From assembly GCA_022315425.1 (NCBI GenBank), contig JAIUPT010000028.1, positions 1,364,001-1,428,000 of the forward strand: DNA of 64,000 nucleotides, read 5' to 3'. The notes under the pieces were generated by a model. The model was not told the origin of the DNA, searched no databases, and saw only the letters and a list, made by a program, of their open reading frames with translations. A program made the translations under genes and the position numbers. Below are positions 45,121 to 57,065 of the stretch, piece by piece (the first letter of the stretch is position 1; each line of letters starts with the position of its first letter). Origin of the DNA: Pseudevernia furfuracea. Its lineage: Eukaryota; Ascomycota; Lecanoromycetes; Lecanorales; Parmeliaceae.

Positions 45121-46518
45121 ATGGAGCCATCTAAAAAAGCGCCTCAACAGCACAAACAACCGTCCCGCAAAGGCAAGAAGGCGTGGAGAAAGAATGTCGA
45201 TGTGACGGATGTACAGGCGGGGCTCGAGGAGGCACGAGAGGAAGTGATCAAAGGGTTGGTACCCTCAATTGTAAATATATCTGGGTCTTGAGTCAGACCT
45301 AATATTCCTATAGTGGCATAATTGCCGAAAAGCCTTCTGATTCCCTCTTTACCCTCGACACCAAAGGCTCGGAAGCCATCCAAAAATCATATAACAAAAT
45401 CCACAAACCCCTCAAAGCGGTCCAAATCCTTGCTCAGCGCTCTGCTATTCCAGCCGTAGATGGTCGAAAACGTCCTGGAGTAACAGATGGAGTACTTCAG
45501 CCCAGCAATAAGAGAAGGAAGAATGGTGTTAGTCCTAGAGAATACGAGCGGCTTCGAGAGGTCGCGTATGGGAGCCAAACCGTCAAAGACGTCATCAAAG
45601 ACGATGGCGCCCCTGATCACGATCCTTGGGCCGTGAAGCGACCGGAGGAGCAAAAACAGGATCCTAAGTTTTCGTACCTTGACAAGACAAAGCCCATTAG
45701 GGCCCCAGCTACATTGAAGGAAGCTCCCGTCTCTTTAATAGCAGGATCATGTGATGTTCCTGCGGTAGCTGCACCGAAGCCGGGAACAAGTTACAACCCT
45801 GTCTTCCAAGAGTGGAATGCTCTGCTCAAAGCGCAGGGCCAGAGAGAGGTTGAAGCCGAGAAGAAGCGTCGCAGAGAAGCAGGGCTTGAGCAGGAGAGAC
45901 TGGACCGCATAGCTGCGGCTGAAACCGAGCGGGATGCTGACATACAGACTGAGGACGAGTCGGCGTGGGAAGGATTTGAGAGCGAATATGAAGGTGCAGA
46001 GTGGTTGAAAAAACGTAGGCCAGAGAGAAAGACGCCGGCGGAGAGGAATAAAGTGAAGAGGAGGAAAGAAGCGGAGAGGAGAGAGAAATGGGAGAAGAAG
46101 ATGAAGGAGCGGGAGAAGCAGCACAGGCAGATTGGGGAAATTGCCAGGCAGATGAAAAAGGAGGCGAAGGCTAGAACTTTGGTAAAGGCCGAGCTTGAGA
46201 AGCCTGGGGAGGTGGATGAGCAGGTGCTAAGACGGAGAAGGTTTGGAAAGGACGCGTAGGCTAGGTTGTGTGATCTACCAAACAAGTGCTAATGAATTGG
46301 ATAGGCTTCCAGAACCTCCGTTGGAGCTGGTCTTACCAGAGGAGCTGCAAGATTCTCTACGACTGCTCAAGCCAGAGGGTAATCTACTCAAGGACCGATT
46401 CCGAAATATCCTGGTCAGCGGTAAGATGGAGACCAGAAAGCCACTTCAGCAGCCGAAGAAGAAGCGTGTATCATATACCGAGAAGTGGTCATACAAAGAC
46501 TGGAATCTAGCTACATAA
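45121..46518 (+). CDS. NOP53: Ribosome biogenesis protein Nop53
   Basis: Nucleolar factor for 60S subunit maturation that brings the exosome/Mtr4 to pre-60S particles. Exons 45121-45254, 45314-46255, 46305-46518; introns 59 and 49 nt; 429 aa. Typical features: basic start 'QPSRKGKKAWRKNVDV', then 'SDSLFTLDTKGSE', 'DPWAV', and 'SYNPVFQEWNALL' preceding a long charged coiled coil. The C-terminus has 'LPEELQDSLRLLKPEGNLL' and 'EKWSYKDWN'. It lies head to head with YPT6 across 279 bp. Confidence 0.93.
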
Positions 46519-47145
46519 CTTGCGCCTGTGAGCGTGGCGGCTTGGAGAAGGGCACAGTCTTCACAGAACATCTCAAGAGTTCTAAAGCCACTAGTGGGCA
46601 TAGCATGGATTTCTATCAGGCCAATGATTCATGGTATACAACAGTAGCCTCTTACTTAGCCTGGTAGGCTCCCAAAAGACAGCATATTATCCTCATAAAA
46701 GATGAAGAAGTAGATGTGTCTCTGGGAAATGGGCCTCTCATGGCTGTTTAGGGACACTTTCTGCTACTAGAAGTGACAAAAGATTGCAAAGATGTCACAA
46801 ACGATGAAGTGACATAAAACCCCGGGCGGTCAATTAACACTCATTTAAAACGCAATAACAATGGCTCTGGTGACACTGTCTGTGGAGCATAAACTTAATG
46901 AACTTAGAAGTTCGACTTCAAAGTAACTACCATAAAACCAAAGAACTTTGAAGCCCCCTTTCACCACTTAGCGGTCGATTTGGTGCCAAGACTCCTGTAG
47001 ACGCTAGTTTAAAGTCAAAGCCAACTTAAGAACATCTTGCGTTCGAGTCACTCACACATCAACACAAGGCGAGCTATCACCATATCTTCGGTGCTCATCC
47101 AGCCTCATCCTCGAACTACCCTGCCGACACCAAATCTCACTACGT
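46519..47145. other. Intergenic region
   Basis: 627 bp carrying the 3' flank of NOP53 and the promoter of the next gene. Nothing distinctive seen. Confidence 0.5.
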
Positions 47146-50100
47146 ATGTCATCTATCGACCATGTACCTGAGCAGGAAACACCCGACGCACCGGCGGAGC
47201 AGATAGCAGTCGATGGCAGTATTGGCTCAGATACCGACACAGGCGGACTTCCTCAGTCAGAAGCTACAAGCAAGGATGATTCAAATACCAAGCACCATGC
47301 TAGATCCAACTCTGTCAAAAAGCCTGCAACATTCAAGGCGGTATCAGTTACGAAGAACTTCCTCGCAAAAGCGAGCACGCCGACCGCGTCAGCTGCCAAA
47401 ACCAACGGCGATAATGGTAACCCCGGATTCTCTGAATCTAGAGGACAAATGCTAATGGTCAAAGCTACGAGTCCAGCGACACCTGGAAACACCCTCCCCC
47501 CAGCACCCCGACCTCGGCTCGTCGCCAAGACCGCAAGTGCAAACAAGGTATCAGCACCCAAGCCTTCGCATTTCGGAACTAAGCACGGAGCATCTGGTCC
47601 AGACCCGATGCAAGTATGGAATAGGAACAGAGGTAAGACGAGCCCTGAACAACTAGCAGATGTGCCGTTGTTAATACAATCTTTAGCTGCCCCCCAACCC
47701 GCACAGAAGCACTTTACGGACGAGGAACTCAAACAGCAATATGGTATACATCTCGCTACTCGATTGCAAGCGGATGGGGACGGTAAAGAGTCTAAATGGG
47801 CGGATATCGATGACGATGAGGACGATTGGGCGCCGGAGACGATTGAATGGAACGATGGCACCAAGATAACACTATCACAAAATGACTCCGCTGCTATTCT
47901 CGCAGAGGAACAAGCGGCAGCTTTGATAGCAAAGGAGCGGGAAGCCGAAGAAAACAAGTCTAAGATGTCTGCGCAGCAGAAGCCCGCGACTACCGTTGGG
48001 CCAAACGCGACCGTATTGAAGCCTCGTTCAGCTGCGCAACCTAAGTCTGGGGGACTTGTCTTGAAAACACCTACAGATAAGCCAACACTGGTCGCGAAGC
48101 CTGCTGCACCGGCCCCTGTCAGGTCTCCATGGGCATCACTGCCTCCCGTCGAAAAGGTTCCTGTCGACATTAACCCTCCAAGTCGTCCCTCTACATCTCG
48201 ACCGCCACAGAATGATCCTTATGGAAATAATGCTATGCCGCCGCCACCACAACCACCTCAGGTAGCCATGGAAATTGCTGCCGACGATTTCACTCGCACA
48301 AGACGGGATACTCAAAATGGCAATCTCGGACAATTGTACAATGCGCAATCGGGTCAGTATGAGCCAGCCAATACTGGTCGCCGAGGATCTGTACGGAAGG
48401 ATCAGAACTTCAGGCCACCGTCCGTACTTCAGAGAGGCTCGATGCACGATCAGCATGGTCCTGCAGAACCGTCCGCTGCTTTTCAGACGCATCGCTCTGG
48501 AAGTCAGCAGGATGCCGCCCCTTGGACTCGGCGAGGTTCTTCCACTGTGAGCGGAGATAGTGGGCCTCAAGGTTGTAGGACATCAATGAATAAGGGAGCA
48601 GACCTGCCGAGAATACCACATGATCTGCTTCAGCAGCGCCGAGAGTCGCAGCCCTTACAGTCCCCGTCAACTCCTGGCTTTGCACCAAACCAAATTTCGC
48701 AGCGTGGATCCTCTCCAGCTCAGCAACTATCCCACTCCGCCGTACAATCTCCTGCGATGCAGCACTCTCAATTGTCACAAGAGTCTGACTTTGCTACAGG
48801 ATCACCGCACCAAAATAGGAACTTTGCGTCCGAATCTGTTGTTCCTAATACTCGTGACGATGTGGCCGCTCAGAAGCAGCTTATGAAAGAAAAGCGAGAG
48901 TTGGCCATAAAACGCAAGAAGGAGGAAGAGGAGCGAGAAGAGGCAGCAAAGAAAGAACGAATTCGATTGAAGATGGAGACGCTGGGTATGCCTCCATTGG
49001 AGGAGAAAAAAGAACCGGAGAAGAAAATAATCGAAAAAAGAGGTGTTGAATCGATCACTGTGGGGCAGAAGGAAACCGAGAAGTTGGAGGCCACGCCAGA
49101 TGTTCGTCAAACTTCTTCGCAGGTGCAAGAGCCCCCCCTACCTATGCCGCTGTCACCGCCAAAACCACCAATGCCTGATGCGTCCGGAACGTCTCAGCAG
49201 TATGGGATGATGAGGGTGCATGGTACTCCTTCAGACAATATACCTCAACCTGGCAGTGAACGTTTGATCATTCAAAAGACTAGGGTTCAGGCTTCAAATC
49301 AGCGGATCTCACCGCCGGGTCTAGACGCCAAAGCTGAACCAAATGAGCCTCTACCATTGCCGATGGTCAACGGTGTGCACAAGCAGACGGATCCTCTCTC
49401 ACAAAAAACCCCTCCTGAGGTTCAGCATCTGGTTCGAGAGCAAAGACAACAACCCTGGAATAACGGTTCAAGAGACAACAATAGCTACTCAGGCTGGAAT
49501 GGACAGAATGCCGGCATGGCACGAGAACCGTCTGTGTCGAGTAGCGTATGGGGTCCGCCAACTCAACACAGAACCCTAGGCAACGGTACGTTTGACAGAA
49601 GCGTCCAGAGGCCGCAGTCAAGACAGCAAGAGCAATTTTCATCACCTGCCCTTGCACCGATAGGTCCTCCGAGACACCTACAGCGACTGCGCGAGGTACC
49701 ACATGCTCGAGCCAATGACATCAGCCCAATACCGATGGTTGAAGACTTCCAAACTATTCCTACATTCCCTCCTTCCGAAGCTCCCACACCTTCCATGAGA
49801 CCCGAGATTACTAGCAGACCGACAAGTGGGGACCAACAGATCTCGCCAGCCCAGATGGGTGCAGGGGAACAACTAAGATCTCACATCAGCAATACCGAAG
49901 GGTCATCGGGCCGTCCAGAACTTCAAAAATCAACATTGGCTGCCTGGGGTAATTTTCACGTTGCAGATGCAGAAAAGAATCGTCAACTTGCACAGCAGCA
50001 TGCGGCTAAGCTTGCGGAGGAAGCACGAACGGGTATACGACACGAACCTTCGCTACCTGTTATGAATGAGACTTGGCGACAGGTCAAAGTCGATGAACAG

Positions 50101-51279
50101 GGTGGACAGCGGCACGTCATCGGTGTCTCGAGAGGCCAAAATACTCACGGTCAGAATGTTGCTCCCCAGATCAATGGAGACGTTCGCAGTGCCTCATTCA
50201 CTAGCACGGCGGGTATTCCTCCTGCTATGGCAGCCGGCGTTGGTCGTGGATCACGTTTCTTTCCTAGCGCAGGAAGAGGCATTCAATCGCATTTCCAAGG
50301 TGTTCCATCTTTCTTGCCAGGAGGCTATGCTCGGTCTCCGTCGCCTCCGCCACCGGATAATGATATTCATCCAGTCTTTACAGGTGACCGAGGACGTCCA
50401 CTGGTCAATCTTCCTTTCATGAAGGAAAAGCCGAAGGTAAGGCTACCGCCCTCTGCAGTGACCCCAGCGCAGTCTCCAAGAATAGCCGAAGTACGAGTAA
50501 CGCCCTTGCGCGCGGCATCGCAACCACTTGTCAACAACCCCTCGTGGCAAGATAGGTTTAACGGGTTGCTGGGTGTCAAGAAGACCTCGCCGGAGAAGAA
50601 GTTTGCTCATGTAGCCGAATTTTCTGCTACGAAAGTCCCGTTGGATTCGCCGGAGGTTCAGGTCTCCGCATCTGTCACACTCCCTCCCAAGAGTGGTGAG
50701 GCGACTAGCCGGTCACTTGAGCCGTCTTCTAAAGCAATGGAAGACGAAGAAGCTCTTTTCGAAAACCGTGAATTTGGGTCGCTCCCAGCTGTGCTGATCC
50801 CGAGCAAAGCACCAGAGATTGGGTGGTCGCCTGCCAAGTCTATGAGAAGAGGCCAGTATAAACAGTCAAGGATAAGCAAGGAAGTCGAAGCTACTAGCAG
50901 AGAGCCCTTGATAATAGAAAAGGAGCTCGTCGCCAATAATGGAACCCCCCCTATCTCTATTAGATTGTTTGGCATGTCGGTTTCGAAATCTATGCCCTTG
51001 CCTCGCTCAAATGCACAGAATCCAGGCCAAGGAGTGCAACGCCCACGCAACGCTTCAGGGAATATGAAGTTGGGCAAACCCTACAGGCCTCGAGATAATT
51101 CAGGGAGCTATGGTCACAACCCAAGCACTAATTCAAGTCACAACTCAAGCCACAACCCAAAGAGCTCCCACGGTGGGCCTCAGAGGAACATCGCGCAAGG
51201 TGGCCCAAATCCACAAACACGACAGCCTCACAAGAATCAGTCAGCTTGGGGCCCGCGTCCCACAAATGCGGTTCACTAA
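47146..51279 (+). CDS. Large intrinsically disordered protein of unknown function
   Basis: Single exon, 1377 aa, starting at the only ATG in good position. Composition is Pro/Gln/Ser/Asn-rich throughout. Recognisable patches: an acidic-aromatic segment 'ESKWADIDDDEDDWAPETI' near residue 220, a long charged coiled coil around 575-640 ('KQLMKEKRELAIKRKKEEEE'), a conserved-looking 'STLAAWGNFHVADAEKNRQL' near 930, 'NPSWQDRFNGLLGVKKTSPE' near 1130, and a Gly/Asn/His-rich tail. I recall similar proteins annotated as hypothetical across filamentous ascomycetes. The pattern suggests an RNA-associated or cytoplasmic scaffold protein, but that is inference. Confidence 0.85.
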   Translation: MSSIDHVPEQETPDAPAEQIAVDGSIGSDTDTGGLPQSEATSKDDSNTKHHARSNSVKKPATFKAVSVTKNFLAKASTPTASAAKTNGDNGNPGFSESRGQMLMVKATSPATPGNTLPPAPRPRLVAKTASANKVSAPKPSHFGTKHGASGPDPMQVWNRNRGKTSPEQLADVPLLIQSLAAPQPAQKHFTDEELKQQYGIHLATRLQADGDGKESKWADIDDDEDDWAPETIEWNDGTKITLSQNDSAAILAEEQAAALIAKEREAEENKSKMSAQQKPATTVGPNATVLKPRSAAQPKSGGLVLKTPTDKPTLVAKPAAPAPVRSPWASLPPVEKVPVDINPPSRPSTSRPPQNDPYGNNAMPPPPQPPQVAMEIAADDFTRTRRDTQNGNLGQLYNAQSGQYEPANTGRRGSVRKDQNFRPPSVLQRGSMHDQHGPAEPSAAFQTHRSGSQQDAAPWTRRGSSTVSGDSGPQGCRTSMNKGADLPRIPHDLLQQRRESQPLQSPSTPGFAPNQISQRGSSPAQQLSHSAVQSPAMQHSQLSQESDFATGSPHQNRNFASESVVPNTRDDVAAQKQLMKEKRELAIKRKKEEEEREEAAKKERIRLKMETLGMPPLEEKKEPEKKIIEKRGVESITVGQKETEKLEATPDVRQTSSQVQEPPLPMPLSPPKPPMPDASGTSQQYGMMRVHGTPSDNIPQPGSERLIIQKTRVQASNQRISPPGLDAKAEPNEPLPLPMVNGVHKQTDPLSQKTPPEVQHLVREQRQQPWNNGSRDNNSYSGWNGQNAGMAREPSVSSSVWGPPTQHRTLGNGTFDRSVQRPQSRQQEQFSSPALAPIGPPRHLQRLREVPHARANDISPIPMVEDFQTIPTFPPSEAPTPSMRPEITSRPTSGDQQISPAQMGAGEQLRSHISNTEGSSGRPELQKSTLAAWGNFHVADAEKNRQLAQQHAAKLAEEARTGIRHEPSLPVMNETWRQVKVDEQGGQRHVIGVSRGQNTHGQNVAPQINGDVRSASFTSTAGIPPAMAAGVGRGSRFFPSAGRGIQSHFQGVPSFLPGGYARSPSPPPPDNDIHPVFTGDRGRPLVNLPFMKEKPKVRLPPSAVTPAQSPRIAEVRVTPLRAASQPLVNNPSWQDRFNGLLGVKKTSPEKKFAHVAEFSATKVPLDSPEVQVSASVTLPPKSGEATSRSLEPSSKAMEDEEALFENREFGSLPAVLIPSKAPEIGWSPAKSMRRGQYKQSRISKEVEATSREPLIIEKELVANNGTPPISIRLFGMSVSKSMPLPRSNAQNPGQGVQRPRNASGNMKLGKPYRPRDNSGSYGHNPSTNSSHNSSHNPKSSHGGPQRNIAQGGPNPQTRQPHKNQSAWGPRPTNAVH

Positions 51280-51738
51280 TAGCCGCGACTGCTTATTTCA
51301 TCCCGATGTGGAATGAAAGACTTGATCCCTTGAATCCTTCGAGGATACTCCAGAGTCGGTCAAAAAGACCCGACGTGGGGCATCATACCTCACTTTCAAA
51401 ACATTTCTTTCGCCTCTCATCACACGAGGCTCTCATTTCCGCACATCGGCCAGGGTTTAGCGTTTTTTTGCCTTTGGCCACAGGCGAAGGCGCTGACTCT
51501 TCGGCTGAGATTATTCGCTTCCAAAAGGTCCTCTCATGTACTTTTCCAAAATACGAAGGGAAAGAACGCGTTAGTCGGGTAGAGCATTTGTAATTTGCAG
51601 AATGTGCATGAGAATCAGTCTCAAACACAATTAAGCATGTGCATACTATACTACTGGGTCCGGTGTTGGACCAAAAAGTGCGTGACTCGTGATTGATGTT
51701 TCTATCTCTTGTCAGCTTCCCCTTTGTTCCTTTCTGCT
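51280..51738. other. Convergent intergenic region
   Basis: 459 bp between two convergent genes. Nothing recognised. Confidence 0.5.
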
Positions 51739-52236
51739 CTATTTCCCCAACTCGGCTTTCCTCTGCTTATCCCACTCCTTCTGCCTTTTCAGAAATTCCG
51801 CCTTCTTCACCTGATAACCCTTTGAAGCCCTAGCTTTCTCCAGAATTTCCTTGAAGACCCTAGAAGCCTCATCCTTCTCCTTCCATCCCTCAGAACCTTT
51901 CCACCCATCACCGTCCCCATCCAGCACCTCACCGCTCCCGTTACCACGCGGCGAATACTTCCTCCCACCCTTGTGATTCGCATACCGCTTCGCGCGCGTC
52001 ATTCCCATCTGTAGAAACTTACGCGCCATGTCCATCCCCACGAAGTCATCTTCCTTCTCGTAATCCAAAAAGGCGTTCCAAAGGTCCGAGGAGGATTTCC
52101 GAGCCAATTCCGACGTGCGGAAGCGCCAGAGAGGCAGCAGAGCGGATTTGTAAGGTTCGAATGTCAGGACGCCGGTTTCGCCGCGTCCGATTCGATAGCG
52201 GGCCCAGGGTGGTTCATCGGATGGGGGGGTGGGCAT
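51739..52236 (-). CDS. DUF4385 family protein
   Basis: Single exon, 165 aa. The frame is open to 52344 but only from a GTG codon, so the first ATG (52236) is used. Family features: 'WARYRIGRGETGVLTFEPYK' near the start, 'LLPLWRFRTSELARKSS', and the strong signature 'DDFVGMDMARKFLQMGMTRA' followed by 'RYANHKGGRKY'. The C-terminal third is a charged helix. Function unknown for the family, which occurs in both bacteria and fungi. Confidence 0.88.
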   Translation of the reverse strand: MPTPPSDEPPWARYRIGRGETGVLTFEPYKSALLPLWRFRTSELARKSSSDLWNAFLDYEKEDDFVGMDMARKFLQMGMTRAKRYANHKGGRKYSPRGNGSGEVLDGDGDGWKGSEGWKEKDEASRVFKEILEKARASKGYQVKKAEFLKRQKEWDKQRKAELGK

Positions 52237-52612
52237 TGCGGAGGAAGGGGTTGTATTGGAAATGAGTTGTTGTCGTCCGCACCGCTTGGGTCTACCATGG
52301 ACGATGAATATGCCATGAGCTACTCGTGACGAGTACAATCTCACTAATTAAGACAAGTTGAGGAGCACTGTTAACTGTGCCACTGTGAGGCTGGTGACGC
52401 GACGTTCAAATAGATAAAACGCCTTGTAGTATAAGGCTTATCGATAAGGCCGGGTAAATTTACAAATTCGAAGAAACGCTCTACACTTTTATTGGCTTTG
52501 ACGAGCATCCAACCAACAAGCAAATCAATGGATAATCAGTTCATTAAGCATCAGTCCAAGATTATATAGACCTTGCTCCACCAATTTCTGAACGGCACAG
52601 AAGATTATCACC
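52237..52612. other. Divergent promoter region
   Basis: 376 bp between the DUF4385 gene and ESF1. It contains a 12-bp perfect palindrome, CTTATCGATAAG, near 52436-52447. Confidence 0.5.
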
Positions 52613-54887
52613 ATGCCGAAGCCTATAAGACAGAAGACGCCCAAGGGCTCCGAGGCCAGAGCAGACGACCATAATATCTGTAAATGCAAACGCCTTTTTG
52701 CAAGGAAATTCCTACTGACTATGCATCTCAGCCGATCCCCGATTTGTGAATATCCAAACAGATGCCCGCTTTCGCTTGCCCTCCAAGAAGAGTACCCATG
52801 TTCAAATCGACAAGCGCTTCGCGCATATGTTGCGTGATGAGAACTTTTCAAGTAGAGCCAAGGTGGATAGATATGGGAGGAAGCTACCAAAGGATGCGGG
52901 TAGGAAAGAGTTGGAGAGGTTCTATAGAATTGAGGATGAGGATAATGAGGGTGCGGATGGTGAGGAGGACGAGGATGAGGATGAGGACATTCAACAGGAA
53001 TTGGAGAGGATCAAAACCGGAGATGAAGATATCTCTTCATCGTCGGATGACTCGTCCGACGATGATGAACTAGATGAGGCTGAGGAAGACGAAGTGTTTG
53101 GACTTCTAGACGAGAATGAGGGCGAAGACGGTATACCAAATGGAGAGGTCTCGTCACGCCTAGCGGTGGTCAATCTGGATTGGGATAATATACGAGCGGC
53201 CGATCTTATGGCTGTTTTCTCAAGTTTTGTGCCCAGTAGCGGACGAATTTCAAACGTTTCTATATATCCAAGCGAATTTGGTAAGGAACGTATGGATAGA
53301 GAAGAAATGGAAGGCCCGCCGAAAGAGATTTTTGGTCAAAGTGGATCGCGGGGCCCACAAGATGACCAATCATCCAACTCTGATGAGGGAGACCAAGAAG
53401 AGGAGGACGAGGATGATGAGGCAGAGGACGAGAGGATCAAAAAGTCCATATTGAAGGAGGACCAAGGACTGGAGTTCAATTCTGCAAAACTACGTCGTTA
53501 TCAACTCGAACGGTTACGATACTACTACGCAGTACTCACTTGTTCTTCTGTTTCCGTCGCCGTGGCCATCTACAACGCCGTTGATGGCACTGAATATCTT
53601 ACAACGGCCAACTTCTTTGACCTACGGTACATACCTGATGAGACGGAGTTCTTCGATGACAAACCACGAGATGAGTGTGAAAAGATTCCTGATGGCTACA
53701 AGCCCAACGAATTTGTGACAGATGCCCTGCAGCACAGCAAAGTTAGACTCACGTGGGACGCGGACGATGGAACCAGAAAAGAAGCACAGAAGAGGGCATT
53801 TTCCGGCAGCCGAGCCGATATTGACGAGAACGATCTTAAGGCGTACCTCGGCAGCGACAGCTCTGAAGATGAAGCACCTGAACCACTCATCGTAGATGCC
53901 ACCTCTGCAACTACGGTCAATGGTGATGATACAGACTCCAAGACACCAAAAGGTCCTAAATTACCCAAGAAAGATGCGGAGCGGCAAAAGATGCGTACAC
54001 TCCTTGGCCTACAGTCGGAACGGGTCTCGTCAAGAAAGTCGAAGGCAGAGAAGAATGCACCCGTAGGAGACATGCAGGTTACGTTTTCGTCAGGACTATC
54101 ATCAGAACCGAACAAGGGTTCCGTTTTTGAGAACGAGCCAGAGCGAGATGAGACGACGGTCGAGAAATATGTCCGCAAAGAGAAGGAGCGCAAAGCCCGA
54201 CGGAAAGAGAAGGCCAAGCATAAGACCGACACCAATGATGCGACAGTGGATCAGGCAGACGGAATCCCAGCATCTGGCGCCACACCAGACGCAGAAGATC
54301 CGGCGACCCAGGATCTCGGGTTCTCAGATCCCTTCTTTACCGCCCCTTCCGACGACAAAGCCACAAGCACCGCCCAGCGCAAAGCCGAGAAGCGTCAGAA
54401 ACGCGAACAACGAGCTGCCGACGAAGCAGCCTCCGCGGCCAAACGAGCCGAGCTTGAGCTCTTGATGATCGACGATAAGACGAATGCTGGAGGCATCAAC
54501 CACTTTGACATCAACGAGATTGCGAAAGCGGAGAAGGCGTCGAAGAAGAAGAAGCAATCGAAGAAGCGGCTGAGTGAGAGGGAGAAGGAGGCGTTGGCGG
54601 TGAAGGAAAAGGATGCTTTCGAGATGAATGTTGGGGATGAGAGGTTCGGGGATGTTTTTCGGAGGAGCGATTATGCTATCGATCCGAGCCATCCGAGGTT
54701 CAAGGGGACCGAGGGGATGAAGCTGTTGCTGGAGGAGGGAAGGAAGAAGAGGAAGTTGGGGGGAGGGGAGGATGAGGGGGGTGAGAGGCGGGGGAAGAAG
54801 GCGAGGAGGAAGGAGGTGGGTGATGGGGAGATGGACAACGTGCAGAGCTTGGTGAAAAAGGTGAAAATAAAGACGAAGGGCCGGTAA
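52613..54887 (+). CDS. ESF1: Pre-rRNA-processing protein Esf1
   Basis: Nucleolar protein needed for 18S rRNA production (small-subunit processome). Exons 52613-52679 and 52732-54887, one 52-nt intron; 740 aa. The splice yields 'DPRFVNIQTDARFRLPSKK', the family N-terminus, followed by 'IDKRFAHMLRDENF' and 'KVDRYGRKL'. The core contains 'SSRLAVVNLDWDNIRAADLM', several Asp/Glu-only stretches and 'KLRRYQLERLRYYYAVLTC'. The C-terminus has the NUC153 motif 'DERFGDVFRRSDYAIDPSHP' and a basic tail. It ends 177 bp before the end of the convergent ESA1 gene. Confidence 0.95.
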
Positions 54888-55064
54888 TACATAGCTTTGA
54901 AGAGTTCAGCTAGCTCTCTCCACCCAAACTTTCCGGTGACCATGAATGACTGTCTGTGACGACCGTGGGTTTTGCTTTGATATCCAACCAAAACTCCGCG
55001 CTAAATGTACCGCTCACAATTCCTTGAACAAACGCGAATAGATGCCGCTCAGCCTCACCTCACC

Positions 55065-57065
55065 TCACCAATTCCACGTCCTCGAACTGGCCGTGAAAAC
55101 GGGCGGTTTCCACATGAGCCTATCCGGCTCGATCCTCCTCCTCGTGATCCCCTTCGCCCTCTCCTTCGCCTTGGCCTTCTCCTTCGCCTCCAGCACCGCC
55201 TCGGTGAGCACAACGACATGCTGCCCCTTGCTGTACCTCAACATATTCAAATTCTGCAGCGTGTGCAGCACGTCATTCGTCGTCATGGCGCTGAGGGCGC
55301 CGATCTCCTCCACGGAGACCTCGCCGCTGCCTTTGCCGTCTTTGCTGTTCTTTTCGTGCTCGACGAGGACGTCGGTGACGGTTTCGGCCCAGTAGGCGCG
55401 GTAGCCGAGGAGGCCGAGATCCGAGAGGGGCTTTTCGGGCGAGCCGAGCTTGGCTTCGCGTTTGGAGAGCTCGTAGCTGAATGCGATGAGGAGTTTGCCG
55501 AAGCCTTTGCGTTGGTATTGCGGGAGGGTGAGGATGCAGGCTACGTTGTAGCCTTCGGCGGATTCTTTTTCTTTGCTGAAATATCCGACCAGATGGCATC
55601 CGTGGGAGTCGCGGGTGGTCATGCAGTAGAACAAGAAGGGATCGACGTCGTAGTAGAGTGTTTTGTGGTCGAGGAAGAGTTTACTGAGTAGGCAGAGATT
55701 GCGACACCAGCGGCGTTGCCGGCGGCCGTCGATTTCGAAGAAGGATACCGAAGAGTCACGATATATTTCGTTACCGGGAGGATGGAGAAGGGTGCATTTT
55801 GCGCGATGCCGAGTGAAGGTCTGAATAGAGGCGAAGTAGCTGAGGCAGAATTCGCAAATATGGATGGTTTCTGCGGCGGTGAAGTTGGAAGGATAGGGCG
55901 AGAAATACCAAGGCTCCATTTCGAAAGCACCCATTTGAATGCGGTCAAGGTTTCGCACGCGGGAGATTTCGGTCTGGTTTTGCGTCATGCTACCGCCTGT
56001 GCGAAGCTTCTCGATTTCTTCTTCGCGCGAGTAGGGAGCGTTATGTTGTGGATTCGAAGCTTTGGCGGCAGCGGCAGCATCTTGAATATCGACGAGATCG
56101 AGCTCGGAGTCCTCGCCTTTGGGGGTACCAGTGATGATTTCTGGGGCGATCACGGAGATGGAGTTATCACTGCCAGGACGGTTTTCCTTGCCTCCCACCA
56201 GGGAAGGTCGCACTGCTTTAGATGCGTTGCCGGAGGTGGTAGTTAGTTCTGGGGTCTCGGAATTCTTGCGACTTGTGGCTGTTGTGGTGGACGCTCGCGG
56301 CCGTTTCTGGCCTGCGGTAGATTTAGGTAGAGTAGCGGATTTTGGAGCTGGAGCGGTTGATTTTTGGGATTTCTTGGTGGGAACTTCGGGTTGTGGCCAC
56401 TCGACTTCTTGTGAGAGGTCGAGGCGAGATGCCGGTACCCATTCTGTGGATGTATCAGTGAAGTTGTGACGATAGATGACGGCTCATGGACATACCATCG
56501 AGACGTTTGTTGAAGTCTTCGTAGTGGACGCTAGATCACGAGAGGTCAATTGGACGTTGGTTTTAGGGAACAGATCCGACGTACTAGAAGGTAGGTTCTC
56601 CTTTCTTGCCTTCCTTTATTGACAAGATTTCGGCTTTCCTTTTCTCGCCATCCTTTGGTCAATGTTAGCATGTTACTTTCGTTGATGTTGTCTTTTGATA
56701 TAAGGAGGAGAAGGTCCCGTCAATGAAAGAGGGAATCAAATTTGATCTAACAATCCTACGACATGGGAGACAACTGTCAAGTCAAGAAAGGTAGAGTGGG
56801 TACAAATATTGAATATTTGGCGTAGGACTGTAGGACTGTCGCAAAATCCAAAATCGACCTACTTTTCCCACGAACGCCTTGACGCCGATGCTAAAAAATC
56901 CAATGTTAGCAAGTGAAGTAGAATAATAACATATAGCATTGAGATTTTATTGGGGCCGTCAAATGAGGGATTTTGCGTATACCTTAATGTGTTGATGGTC
57001 GCCATACTCTTTTCCACCGTGTCTGGTGTACCCGTTCGCTCTTGCGATCCATCTCTTGGTGCCAT
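55065..57065 (-). CDS. ESA1: MYST histone acetyltransferase Esa1 (NuA4 catalytic subunit)
   Basis: Acetylates histones H4 and H2A as part of NuA4; essential in yeast. Exons 57065-56983, 56890-56863, 56652-56585, 56530-56496, 56443-55065; introns 92, 209, 54 and 52 nt; 530 aa. The chromodomain is spread over the small exons ('KAEILSIKEGKKGEPTFYV' and 'DFNKRLDEWVPASRLDL'). MYST domain: C2HC zinc finger 'ICEFCLSYFASIQTFTRHRA', acetyl-CoA loop 'QYQRKGFGKLLIAFSYELS', catalytic Cys in 'YNVACILTLPQ', catalytic Glu in 'SPEKPLSDLGLLGYRAYW'. The 209-nt second intron is unusually long for this window. Confidence 0.95.
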
